Below, in pieces: positions 22,919 through 34,112 of a stretch of 64,000 nt of DNA. Both the position numbers and the translations under genes were made by a program. The DNA comes from Chaetorhynchus papuensis (lineage: Eukaryota; Chordata; Aves; Passeriformes; Rhipiduridae), in contig VWYX01000795.1 in NCBI GenBank assembly GCA_013396525.1, positions 248,001-312,000 on the forward strand, written 5' to 3'. Positions within the stretch are counted from its first letter, which is position 1. Each line of letters begins with the position of its first letter. Under the pieces are notes generated by a model. The model ran no database searches. It saw only the letters and a list, made by a program, of their open reading frames with translations, and had not been told where the DNA came from.

Positions 22919-25900
22919 CATGACGGAAATATTTAAATCCCAACAGAGTATTCACTGTGCAAGTAGCAGTATTCTTCTGCTTTGAACTTAATTTAAGAAA
23001 AAAATGCAGTTAATGTTGTTGCCAGATTTCTGTAGCTCTTGCTCCACGGATCGTGCAGGTAATTAGAATTTTGTTTGCTTCCAGGACCTGACAGAAGTCC
23101 AGCAGAGACACTGGCATTCTTGGGTACTTGCATATTGGGAATAGGCAAGTGCAAAGAAATAGCAGTTATTTAAGAAGCTTTACCGTAAGAGAAGAGGAGT
23201 TTAACAGCCCGTAAAGGGCTGGGGAAAACAGACTACAGAAGAAGTGTGTGCAGGAAGGCAGAGGTTGGGCAGAGGGGAGCACGGCTGAGACACCTCACAG
23301 ACTGCCAAGAGAGACAGAGCCCTGGAGAGCAGAGCCCTGCAATCCCTCCCCTCCTCCCCTGAACATCACCAAAGCCTGATGCATTACCAGGAGCATGCTG
23401 GTCATCAGTGAAGTCCAGCAGCTCAGGAAGAACCCTGTCCAACTTCTTTTTGTTTCCTTGTGAGTTCATGCCATGCACAAAGTATGGATCTAAACTTCAC
23501 ATTCTAAAGGCATTTTATTGGGTCATGCAGACTGAGTGAACTGTGTTTTATTTTCAGTGCCAAAGACAATGAACAATGAAACATTAAACATTAAGCATTA
23601 AACACAGCTCCATCTTGGATAAAATTCAGCAAAGTTACCTGACAGTCATGTTTTTCATTTCCACTCCTCTGCATTAAAACTTCAGCATTAATTTTTTGCC
23701 AGAAGTAAAGTCTTATTTAAGTATGCAAATGATAAGTGAATCATTTCAAAGTTAAAACTAACAATTCTTACAAGAAAGCCGGAAGCTCATAAAGATAAAA
23801 TGCACCTGATCTAATCACATTTCCCTTTCTTGAACTCATCCTACGTTTTAATAGCTTAAATCACCTCTAAAGGAGAAAAATAATCAATCCATACACATCT
23901 CTGGAGCAAAGTAGAATTATTTTTAGATTGCACTTTGTGGCTAAAGCTATAATGTATTGTTCTGCTCCAAGAAAGCACTCCATAAATGTGGCACCACACA
24001 GGTCTGCTTCAGCGAATTTACCAGCTGTTCATTTCTGAAAAAGCTGGCATAATCACAAGGAATTAAACTCCTGAAGAGTGTATTTCCTTTAAAAATTATT
24101 TTATGGCTATATCAAAGGTAAAGGTCAGCAAGCAGTTGAGAAGTTACTTGAAGTCTCAGGAGGATAGCTACTGTACACAGCCAGTCCTCGTAAAAGATCA
24201 GGAGGAGGTAAATAATGGAGTAACTGGCATATGGATACACTTTTAAAGGACTTTAAAGAATACAGGAAAATAATTTCGTGAAGGGAATCCTTATACATAG
24301 TAAAGAAATGCTACATAAGAGGTTTGTAAAACAGTCAGCTGACTAAGAAGTCAGTTCAGAAGCCTTGGGAAATTACTCCGTAAAAGGGGTTTGCAGGTGA
24401 GCACTTATTTGGGAAATATAAAAAGCAAGAGAGATAAGGAAAGAAAAAATATATGAGCCTGATCCTGTTTTATTTCATCTCTGTGCTCAGAGCAATACTA
24501 GAATATAAATGCAGGGGGCAATATGGCTTTAAGGTAGCTTCTACATCTATTTAAAGTTGACTTTGAAAAGAACAGAAAATTACATACCCTTGGAAAATAG
24601 AAACCCAGCAAAGAGTCAGCCCCATAATCTGTGCTCTCCTGGCCCACGAAAGCCAAGCAGGCAGATGTACCAACCCATCAGCACTCCCCACCCTACACTA
24701 ATGATTCACTCATCCCAAAAACCAATCTGCTCAGCCTGCCATTCCTTTGGCTGTGCCCAGGAGCAGCCAGTTCTTCACGAGAAGCTTCCGTTTCACATCT
24801 GACTCTCTTTAGCACTATTTTCAGCCACCCTGACAGCCATTAAACCTCTTCCAATCTTTTTTCTTCAGGGAAGCCAAGTCTGTAAAAAACAGTGGGAGCA
24901 CAGTACCGAGCATAGCAGGGCAAGGCAATTACAGATAAAATTGAAACTATGGCCTGTAGCAGACTCTATGTACAAGCTGTGCTGACCCATTTTAATGAAA
25001 ATGGGAGATAGTTGAAGAATTACATAATCTCTGTACCTCCTACCACCTGCATGGCTTAACTTGCCAAGCACTTGTAGCTGTTGAGCTGTTGTTTCCAGAA
25101 GAAAGGGTGTGGGTGAGTTTTATATTCCTTCATGCCCAGTGAAACATTTTTTTCACTCTCCCCTTCAAGTCATAATGTACTTTGGCTAAATCATCAGATG
25201 GACTTAATTTTTGTCTTCCAAGGATCCTCCTATTTCTGTGACTTTCTAAGCTTTGCAAATGCTCTATTGCACTTCAGAGCAGATGCCAGCACGGACCTCC
25301 ACAAGCATCACTTCATTATTTCTCAATTACACAAACCATACTTCTGAAATGGCTTGGTTAGCTTTACTATATCCATGAATTTTTTAAAGGGTTTTTAATT
25401 ACATCCCCCGCTGTCTTAAGCACCCAGCCTTTGAACAGGAAACAAATTTATAAAATTAATTTCACGACAGGCTATGGCAGCAGTTGTATTTCTCAAAAGA
25501 CCAAAAACAATGGGATGGTTTTGTATATACAGTAGGAGAGCTTCAAAAGAGAATTGTGAGACATCAACATTTTAAAATGTGACCATGGTAGGCATTGCAA
25601 TCATTCTTTTATTTTAAGAGAAGAAACACTTAAAATAGCTTTTTTTTAAAAAATCAGTTTAGTTTCTTGGTATTTTGATGAGTGTTCTATAGTCCAAATA
25701 CAGAAGAAAAATTCAGCATGTTACAGTAGTGTAACTCAAATCAAGACACATACTCATCTAGTCTGAGAATTTAGTGGAGAAAAAGGGGTTTTCTAAGGCA
25801 AAGATGCAGAAGATGCAATTTTCAGGAAAACTGGTCACTGTAAGTTTCTGCAGCAGAGCCACAGAAAACTTTAGAATGAACAATCTCACTCAGACCTTAC

Positions 25901-26605
25901 AAAAAGAGAAAACAAAATACATTAAATACCTCTCCTATTATCAAGATAATCGTCGGTGCATCAGTAAATAATACACCTTAAAAGTAGAGGTGACGTGATT
26001 TCAAATCTATTATGCAAATCTGAGTTTTGTTAAATATTTGCCACTGATGCACTTTTCTTGGGTGAAAGATCCCCTGCTAGTCATGGTGGAACTGATAACT
26101 AAAACTGCAGAGAAAAGACCTGAGTAACCATGAGCCAGGAAACAAAGAGGGAGCATGATCCTTTTGCACAAAGGAGAGTAGCCAGAGGGGTGATATGTAC
26201 TTGTGCTGAAGACACATGCTATGGAAAAGAATTACATTAGTTTATTATAACTATAGTTCATATGGATTTGTTCATGAAGCCACTAAACTCTTACAAAAGT
26301 GGGGAGTGCTGTGCAGCTACAGATGCTGGACTGCGTCATGACAAATGTGTGAACTATTTTTACCCTATTATAGAGCATGATGCAGACAGGAACCAAAGCA
26401 TCACACCCTAAGCTCTGCTCCAAGATGATGGAGTCATGCAAACCCATCTGAAAAAAATGTGGCACTTGGCAATGAGCTGAATAAATTTCACCTTCAGAGG
26501 AGAATCCTCCCAAAATCCTTTAAGAGTCATGGGCCTAGAATATGACAATTCAGTCTTTTTACCATGTGTATCACACAGATTTCCATTTGCGTATCATGTC
26601 AACTT
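22919..26605. other. Noncoding stretch, no gene recognised
   Basis: The sequence is mostly unique and AT-rich. A block at about 23500-23790 with repeated ATTAAACATTAAGCATTAAA-like AT clusters may be a regulatory element, listed separately. The open frames (65-81 codons) are unremarkable. Confidence 0.6.
23500..23790. promoter_or_regulatory. Possible conserved noncoding element
   Basis: This is a repeat-free AT-rich block with three close ATTAAA/ATTAAG units (23582-23602), a TATGCAAAT octamer-type site at about 23722-23730 and no coding potential. The evidence is weak and rests on composition and motif clustering. Confidence 0.22.
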
Positions 26606-26610
26606 CATAG
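26606..26610. repeat. Left target-site duplication of the solo LTR (CATAG)
   Basis: CATAG here is repeated exactly at 27211-27215, flush with the other end of the LTR. A 5-bp duplication is the class usually associated with ERVL-type integration in vertebrates. Confidence 0.7.
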
Positions 26611-27210
26611 TTCTTGGTGTTCTGGGTTCTCAGTTTGTGGGGATACCTTGCCCTTGCCTCGGTAGCTCCTAAAAGGAGGTTCTGGCCAGCCTAATAGAAG
26701 ATAGGCTGGCTCAGACCTCCAAGTCCCGGGGCTCCGTTTCTAGGCAAGCGGTATCTTTGCTGCTGTGAAGGTTAAACAGAGAGCAGACCACTGAAGCTGA
26801 TATATATAAAAACTTTATTCCTCATAGAGGAAAAAGATAACAAAACAACCTATATCAAGCTCCAAATGGCACCGCCTCCTCTCTAGCCCGGGTTTTCATG
26901 CCCTCGGATAGGGAAGGTGGGGCGAGGGGACGAGCCAATGAGAGAGTGATGGGATACTGACATTTGGCAAATAGGAAACGAACAGGGGAGGAACAAGGAC
27001 AACAGAGCCAACTTTGAATCGTCCATATCTGAGAATCCCCGGATCTGATGCATAATCAATTAACCTTATGAATAGGCATCAGGCACCCGGGGAAAAATCC
27101 AGAAACAGGAAACAGCACCCCGTGAGGGGGTGCTTGTTCAGTCTGTGGCTTCTTGGATACTGAAATCAGCCCACTGAGATATTTCTCTAATGGGCTGGCC
27201 CATTGCTACA
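26611..27210 (-). mobile_element. Solo LTR of an endogenous retrovirus (600 bp)
   Basis: A compact 600-bp unit lies between exact 5-bp duplications. Read on minus it begins TGTAGCAATGG and ends CCAAGAA; the usual terminal CA is degraded, since the outer end reads AA. It has the regulatory layout of an LTR: a GC-box-like run (GGGGCGAGGGG on plus) and an inverted CCAAT box (plus CCAAT at 26935-26939) in the U3-like part, then an AATAAA poly-A signal (26819-26814 on minus) followed by T-rich sequence and a U5-like part. No gag, pol or env remains on either side, so it is a solo LTR left by recombination between the two LTRs. The family could not be named from sequence alone. Confidence 0.85.
26814..26819 (-). 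terminator. Poly-A signal (AATAAA) within the solo LTR
   Basis: AATAAA on the minus strand is placed about two thirds of the way through the LTR, where the R region would end. It supports the minus orientation of the LTR. Confidence 0.7.
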
Positions 27211-27215
27211 CATAG
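27211..27215. repeat. Right target-site duplication of the solo LTR (CATAG)
   Basis: This is an exact copy of the 5 bp at 26606-26610, immediately after the TGCTACA end of the LTR. Confidence 0.7.
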
Positions 27216-28379
27216 TCTAGTGCCATTTGCCTTTATTTGAGCCATTTAGTCCTGATGTTCCTTTCATACATCATCAAGATCAGCTTTCCATCACAAAACC
27301 TATACCTCATCTGAATATTTTCATTACTTGCTACGAGCACTGCAGTGCTGGAAACCTAATTCTACATGTCTAGTGATTCAGGAAATCTACTTCTGTTCGG
27401 GTGAAATTATACTATTGTTAACTTTAAAACTGAAGTATCGTGGAAAATTGCTGAGTGAATATATGTTTATTTTTGTGATCTGTAAGTGGTAGTACTTTTT
27501 TTAGGAGTGGAAATATCCAATGACAAGTATTTAAGTGAAGTCAGCAAAACTAATTTTCTCCTTCCAGAAAAAAAGAGAATATGGTCTAGAACACAAGAAG
27601 TAAATCAGTACCCAAAGAAGAAAGCCAAGCGTTGGAAAGGGAGGTCTTCAAAGCTGCACTAAAATCTTGTAGACTTCATTAATATGTATTCTATGGTATT
27701 GGGAACTGTCTATTCTAAAGAATTTGTGTATTGATATAGACAATTCTTATAGAATTTACAGCTTCTAATATAATGCAACAATATTTTCTTTGTGACAGTG
27801 ATTACTTTTACTCTGTGTGCACAGGTATGTATCTATTTTTATAGACCATTCAATATTATGTACGATCAACTCAATTCATTAACTTCAATAGTTTGTCCAT
27901 AAAAAAACCCCAAAACCAAATAAAAATGTAAGAAGGAAATCCTGTTTCTATTAAAGTTAATGAATACTTTGCTATTGTTTCCAGCATGGGTGAGATTTCC
28001 CCATAAAAGAGAACACTTACATAAACTCAGTTTGATTACTTTACAGAGTCACGCAATAGAATCAGTGCCTTTGTGCATAGTTTTAAGAAGAGAGATCTTC
28101 TTGCAGTCATTTTTAAATTTGAACTCTTTGTGATGCTATAAAGAAAGTTTTATGTATTTTCCAAGTAGCTGGGATATTTTAGAAAGAAATCCGTGAAGAA
28201 GCCAACTAAGATGTATTAGACTCTCTTGTTTTATTGAATTTCATCTTTGATAATCCAGTCATTTAAAAATAGAGCTATATAGCTATAGACCCAAATATAC
28301 TATCATAAAAAGATTTCAAAGCTATCAATTTGCTACAAATCCCCTGTTGGAGTGATGTTTCTATTGCCAATATACCTGG

Positions 28380-28880
28380 GTGATTTATCAGCTGACAGCT
28401 AACAGCTGACAAATTTGGGCTTCATCAAATGAGGGCATAGAAGGCAAATGGTAGGATTAGGTTTAAACTGTTCTTCTGGTGTTCCTATATATCTCAGTAT
28501 ATGTCAGATGTACATTTGTGCTGCTGAGGACAGCCACTTAAATTCATCTTCCACAGGTTTTTTTTCTGCATTCCTGCAATGACAAGTGCAGCCCTCTGCT
28601 CTGACGTGCGATATGTCAGTGTCAGTAGTAGGGGCCATGAGATTGGCAGAGAGCAGCCAGCTCAGCTGCCTGAGCCAGGGGGTAGCGGGCAGAATGTGTG
28701 TCAGTAATGAGCTGGGCAATCTAGCTGGAGGTAATCAGCTGTGGACTCCAATTATGCTGCATCACCTTCTCCATAGCTCCTAACTCCTCCCCTGCAAAGC
28801 AGCAAGCTAAACTAGGAGGCACAAATAAATTAGATGCAGCTTAATCTTATCTATAGCTGTACAGAGAAAATCGCTGTAGC
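28380..28880. promoter_or_regulatory. Candidate regulatory element with repeated CAGCTG E-boxes
   Basis: CAGCTGACA occurs twice, 14 bp apart (E-boxes at 28389-28394 and 28403-28408), and a third CAGCTG lies at 28736-28741 inside GTAATCAGCTGTGG, close to an AATTATGC site. The block is repeat-free and downstream (28700-28870) has homeodomain- and GATA-like sites (CTTATCTATAG). bHLH factors bind CAGCTG. Function is inferred only from site clustering. Confidence 0.33.
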
Positions 28881-29956
28881 AACTGTGCAGCTTAGAGTGT
28901 CCCACTGAGCCCTGCCCTCAAAAACTAAAGTCACATTTGAAACTAAACCCCAGCACTAAAAGGCGACAGTAATAGAAGTGTCTGGTGTGTGTTAGCAGAA
29001 GGGATAAAATGTCTAAGAGTGCAAAACCTGAAAGCAGTAAAACAGGCAAATACACTCTGCATGTTGCTCTCCAGGTTGGCAACAGCAACTCTACAGGTCT
29101 CATCAAATTGTCCTAAAAAATGGCATTAAATTTTTGGTACCTTGTTCCACAGGTTAACACAACTAATATGATGAAAAACAGACATATAGACAGACTGGCA
29201 GTCAAACAGAGGAAAAATAAGCACTGAAAATAAACTTGTGGAGACCATGGAGAGGAACACTCCAAGTAAGGAATACAGATATGCTAAATAGTACATGGAA
29301 ATATGCTTAACATGCTAATATGACATGGAAAATAATATTTAGATTTAATATAAGCTGAGTTTCTTACAGTCAATTCTGTCATTTTTATAAATCATTGTCC
29401 AAAAAGTGTATTAAATAAACTTTTTAAAACTTCTTAAATCAGACATATTTTGGGGTTCCTGAAAAAAGGTTTGGACCAGAGTTTCATTAACATACAGGTA
29501 AAAGTGATGACCAAACAGGATCAGCAATTTCTAATTCATCCTCTTGAACTGTATATTACTGAAGTAGTAAAAAACATCTCATACATTTTCTGGAAGTCTG
29601 ACATCATGTGATAAATACTACTGGGGGAAAAAAATGAACAGAGCAATTAGCCATCCATAGCTCCTTATTATCTGTGTGCTTTTTCAGGTTTTATAACAAC
29701 ATGAAAGCCATAAAAATGACAAGAGCCATTTTACAGATATTTATGGGTAGATGGTCCCTCAAGAAAAGGAACTGCTCCCTGCCATTGGGATAATATGTCC
29801 TACGCTTAGCAAAATCTACAGCTTACATTTTTAATATTCATACAAACACTCTGAACATAGCTTGCATCATCAACAGTAGGGATTTTTTTTAACTGTATAA
29901 AGAAAGTGTTTATATTTGCATATCTTCTATACAAAAGAGTGTGTTTGTTTGTAAAT

Positions 29957-29972
29957 GTATATATATATATGT
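29957..29972. repeat. Short TA microsatellite
   Basis: There are about seven TA dinucleotides in a row. Confidence 0.85.
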
Positions 29973-30889
29973 GGACACCTGTACACATTTAATTTAATTT
30001 CTTCCCAAAAAAGGAACTATTTACAGTGTCTGAGACATAATTCAGCCATCAGACTATTTCTGTGCTTTCTGCAAAAAAATTACTCCTCAATGGTTATATA
30101 AATAAAGTAAATAAATATAGTAAATATAAATAAAGTATCCTCTAATCTGGCTGAGTCATTATTTAAACAATACTTCACTATGGACAGTTGATTTGTTCCT
30201 GTTATTATTGTGAGTTTGATTTATTAGGGGTTGGGGGGCAGGGGAAGAATAAGGGAATAGTAACCATGTGTTGATCACAGTCAAGCTTCATTAATTCTGG
30301 ATTCCTCACTCACACTACGTTGCTGGTGCCTGAAAGCCAGCAAGCAAAATGTAAGTTGTTCCATGTGTATTCTAAAATTTGGGTGACTTTCATAAAAATT
30401 AATAGAAAATACAAGCAAGGAAAATTAGCTGTTAAAATACAGAGGGAAAGGGGTTGAGTAGACAAGTCTCCTTCAGACAATCTCAGTGCAATCCTCACTG
30501 GTTACTGACAATCTACAGCAAGAAAAGTAGGTTTGGGACAGGAGGAACCGTCCTTTTGCCATTTTCTGCATTTACAGAATAAAAACACACCCCGAGAATT
30601 CAGCCAAGCAGCTTTAGTTTGGTCCACTATGCCTGCCAATTCAATCAAGAATCTATTTATGATTAGTATAACTTTTCAATTAGACTCTCCTATATACATT
30701 CTTACTGTACACAAGGCACTGGGGAAAACAGGTGAAGAGCCAGGAGAAAAACTGACTGACGAAATCTCCAAATTAATATTAATAAAATGTAAAACTGTAG
30801 CAGCATCTGCCTCCTTGAACTGTCTCTCATTTTCTGTTGGAAGTGTACCTGAGCAGTCCCAAGGGCTTAAATAGGTGGATTTGGCTCCT

Positions 30890-31040
30890 CTGCCTTCCCT
30901 GACAGCTGATTAATTTGCAGTCATTGCAACTGTTCATGTTTTTAAAACCGGCAGGTTGTGTTAAAAAACAGATGGGTATTTTATGCATTCAGTTTTGCTT
31001 TCACTACAGTGCAATTCACCATATTATTTTCCAAACTGGA
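30890..31040. promoter_or_regulatory. Possible conserved noncoding element
   Basis: This is a repeat-free block with GACAGCTGATTAATTTGCAG at 30901-30920 (an E-box joined to a homeodomain site) and a GATGATTGATTAC site near 31045. The evidence is weak, based on motifs only. Confidence 0.22.
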
Positions 31041-31077
31041 AATGATGATTGATTACGGGCAGGGAAAATGAGGAATT

Positions 31078-31437
31078 GGGAGAAAAGACGACTGAGAGGG
31101 GACCTCATCAATGTCTGTAAGTATCTGAAGGAAGGATGTCAAGAAGATGGATCCAGGCTGTTCTCAATGGTGCTGCCGAGCAATAGGACAACAGACAGAA
31201 ACTGATGCACAGGAAGTTCCACCTGATCATGAGGAAGAGCTTCTTTACTGTGCAGTGACCATGAACTGGCACAGATTGCCCTGAGAGAGTGTGGAGTCTC
31301 CCTCACTGGAGATATTCCAGAGCTGTCTGGACACAATCCTGTGCCAGGTGCTCTGGGATGACCCTGTTTGAGCAGGGAGGTTGGACCAGATGACCCTCTG
31401 TGGTCCCTTCCAACCTGACCCATTCTGGGATTCTACG
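31078..31437 (+). mobile_element. CR1 LINE, 5'-truncated 3' end
   Basis: The blocks follow the avian CR1 3' end in order: CTGAGAGGGGACCTCATCAA, TCAAGAAGATGGATCCAGGC, AGGAAGTTCCACCTGATCAT, GAAGAGCTTCTTTACTGTG, GGAGTCTCCCTCACTGGAGA, TATTCCAGAGCTGTCTGGAC, and the terminal GGTCCCTTCCAACCTGACCC plus ATTCTGGGATTCTAC. It belongs to a different subfamily branch from the 12.4-kb copy, since the 3' sequences differ. It encodes nothing functional; short spurious frames cross it on both strands. Confidence 0.95.
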
Positions 31438-33066
31438 GGAGGGTTTCAAAAGAGCTGTGGGTTCAGCAAAAAAAGCAACAAGCAGTTTAAAAAGATAATA
31501 GACAGAAATGGCCAAGAAATATCAGTTGCATGTTTGTCATCTCTCAGAGGAACGCTGATAAGGAAAACTGCTTAGGAAGCACTTTGAAACCCTCCAGTGG
31601 CAACACAAACTGTTATTACTATTATAATTCCCTTCCTTCCCACATGCTGGGTGGGTTAGTCACTGGAAGTTAAAGTGACTCACCGAATGGGCATGCACTT
31701 GTGCCTGACTGCAGGCACAGGGAAACCTCCTCTGAAGAGCCCTGAAAATCCCTGGCTTTAGCAAGGAAACTGAGGAAGAAACGGGTGTGCTACTGTGGCT
31801 GTGCGCAGCAGGCACCACAGAGCCCTGGAGAAATGCACAGGCGTTCAAAAACTGCTCTGCCAAAGTTCTGTCTTTGTTTCAACCACTGCATGGCCCCAAG
31901 ACCTGAACCACAGCACCCAGAAAAGAGGAAACCCAAAGAAGAGCCTCTCCCACGACAGGTCTCAGGCACCTGGGCCAGGCTCAGCCACTCAGACCCAAAC
32001 AGTCTCATTTTGGGTGCAGACACTGGACTCAGCCTTGAGAACCCTGAGGATGGCTCAGCCAGCCTGTGACAAATGAGCATTAGAAACAGACCCAAATAAT
32101 TCTTCCTATGGTTCTCCCAACCCTCACATTGTCATTTTTCCTGTTTACAGGCACCCTGCACTTGTGTGCATGCACTGCCCTCCCTCAAGTGCCAGCTTGG
32201 ACACAATCCTTGTTCAAAGGCAGTGTTGCTCCCACCTGGAAAAGCACGTTGGGATGTTATAGCTAAAGGTCAGGTACAGAGGGTGACCTGATGGAATTAA
32301 GTGACTTGGAGATATTTTGGGAGACAATGAGGGACCTCATGCTGAGAGGTAATTCAGGTCCAACATCTGTACTCAGGCAGGCAAATAAAAGAAACTTTCT
32401 TTGGCATTCACAAGTGCAACCCTTGGCAACTGCTAGACAGAGCTGGCCAGTGCCCTGTGTGGATACACTAATGAAATATTCCCTGTTATTGCTAATAACC
32501 CTGTCAGCAAGTGATTGTTCTTTAAATGCTGCAATAACATTCGTGCATGAGGAGCACAACACTGAGTGGAGGTTTCACTCCTGGCCAAATTTATCCATGT
32601 TCTGTCTTCCCTGATAAAAGAGGAGATACAGCAGGCGTTAATTGTGCCTGGTATGTCCAAGTGCTTTGGGCATTAATGCAGTTGCTGTCTTTGACAGAAG
32701 GAGGAATGTGACTTATGTAAGAACAAGAGAACGTTTACCTTCTTGCAAACTAATAAGTACATTGTGTGCTGAGACAAAGGCTGCAGGAAGAGGAGGTGGC
32801 AGGCATAGCTGGGACCTTCAGTGTCCTTGGCCATGCTTCTAACATGTCCTTGACCACTTATTCCCATGCCTGTGTAAGCTAAACACATCCTAACAAATCT
32901 GTAGCTGTGAGGGTGAGCAAAGCACAACATCGCCAGAGGAGCAGAGCACAACCCTGACAGAGGTGACCTGTGGGCACCTGCAGGGGCACTGGAGGAGCCT
33001 GGGCTGCATCCTGGCTCCCTTTATGAACCAGCTGGGTGTGTGGACCACGCAGGAGTTTGAACTCAC
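31438..33066. other. Noncoding stretch, GC-richer, no gene recognised
   Basis: The GC-richer part at about 31680-32070 has overlapping frames of 93-101 codons on both strands, and 32263-32660 has frames of 75-107 codons. None has recognisable motifs, and the overlap on opposite strands argues for chance openness. Confidence 0.5.
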
Positions 33067-33160
33067 CTTCAGCAGTGCATAGGGCGCACCACAGGCAAGC
33101 TCTTCTTCCATCCCCGTAAACAGAGGGAGCTTGGGAGGGAAAGGAAACATTGAAACTCCT
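33067..33160 (-). other. Candidate exon (94 nt) with strong splice sites
   Basis: On minus, a pyrimidine-rich acceptor (CTCCCCTCCTACCCTGCAG) and a perfect AAG|GTGAGT donor bound 94 nt. Two frames are open across it. One starts at an internal ATG (33150-33148) and runs 28 codons to the donor on a codon boundary (MFPFPPKLPLF at the start, CGAPYALLK at the end). The other is fully open from the acceptor (RSFNVSFPSQ at the start, LCTAE plus one base at the end). I do not recognise either product. The splice signals are among the best in the window. It could be an exon of an unannotated minus-strand transcript together with the segment just upstream. Confidence 0.3.
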
Positions 33161-33322
33161 CTGCAGGGTAGGAGGGGAGGATGCACAGTCCCATGGGTGC
33201 AAGTGGGATTTTCCTTCAGGATTCTCGTATTTTCTGGCAAACTCATAAAAGTGACCATCTTGTGCATTTTTTTGCATGGAGAGCATTAATCCCAACAATG
33301 GCATAAGCAGAGGACACCTTAC

Positions 33323-33367
33323 CTTGCATTTTCCAAAGTAAGAGTGACATGCCAAGAATATCTTCAT
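33323..33367 (-). other. Candidate upstream exon segment with ATG and donor
   Basis: On minus, an ATG at 33367 opens 15 codons (MKIFLACHSYFGKCK) that end on a codon boundary at the donor AAG|GTAAGG. Splicing from this donor to the acceptor at 33161-33162 would remove a 162-nt intron and keep the frame, reading on into RSFNVSF. The same frame is also open without splicing (162 codons to 32879), so the intron is not required. The start context is poor and no upstream acceptor or promoter is clear. Confidence 0.2.
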
Positions 33368-34093
33368 GAATAATTATTCAAGAAAAAAAAACCAGGAAGC
33401 TTTGCTAAATGCTACACATCAGGAAACACTTTAATCCACATGACCAAAAAAACCTTGCGTTCATCAATGCTTTCATGGTAACAGGCTTTCCTATGTTTTA
33501 ACAGCTAAAATACTTTGTTCCATCTACAAGAGGATTGGTGACAGTTGTTTTGCACTGCATTTCCTACACTTTGTCTGACAAGTCATTTCTCAAAAAGGTG
33601 CTCGATCCAGGCATTTACACAGATGTGAGATAATAGTAATTCAATATTGAAAAGTGAAATTTGTTTCCCATGATTACCTCTATCATCTAAAAATTAAATG
33701 GGTTTGAGGATGAAGATTGTTAACTCACACTGTGTTATGGTTTCTCAAACAGAAAGCTGATGTAAATCTTCATCAGCTTTCCTTTAAGCAACACAAGAAC
33801 ATAAAACTGCCACCCAGAAGCACTGCCTTTTTCCTCACTTGACCAGCTAGCTGTTGAATGAAATTTGCTATGTGGTTTACTTCTGGGTCACGTTTGTACC
33901 AAAAAAAAAAGGGTTAACTAAAAGTATTTTTGATCTTAAAAGCCACATGTTTGGAACATCAGTGTTCTCATGAAGAAGAGAGGACTTGTAAGAAGGACTC
34001 CCTGACAGAAACCTACCCCCAGGTCATTGTCAGGCTTTGGGAGCAGAGAAGTGGGCAGAGATGGCAGCTGTGACCATTGCCTTGTACCCAGCA

Positions 34094-34112
34094 GGACACA
34101 GGTCCTGTGTCC
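34094..34112. promoter_or_regulatory. Perfect odd palindrome, 9-bp arms with 1-bp centre
   Basis: The arms GGACACAGG and CCTGTGTCC are exact reverse complements around a single T. It lies in a GC-richer, repeat-free patch. Such dyads can be dimeric factor sites, but no specific factor can be assigned. Confidence 0.4.

Larger units (their letters stand above)
27216..31077. other. Noncoding stretch with candidate regulatory blocks
   Basis: No gene was recognised. The stretch contains a TA microsatellite (29957-29972), an A/T low-complexity run at about 30095-30140, and candidate regulatory blocks at 28380-28880 and 30890-31040. Confidence 0.6.

Noticed and set aside
22766..22955. 9-bp direct repeat AGTATTCAC around the 22.8-kb CR1 tail as a target-site duplication
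   Set aside because: CR1 insertions usually lack such duplications, and the right copy is about 30 bp away from the recognisable end.
32879..33367. 162-codon unspliced minus-strand open frame
   Set aside because: No family motif was recognised and an alternative frame is open over most of the same span. Only the splice-bounded parts were kept, as low-confidence exon candidates.
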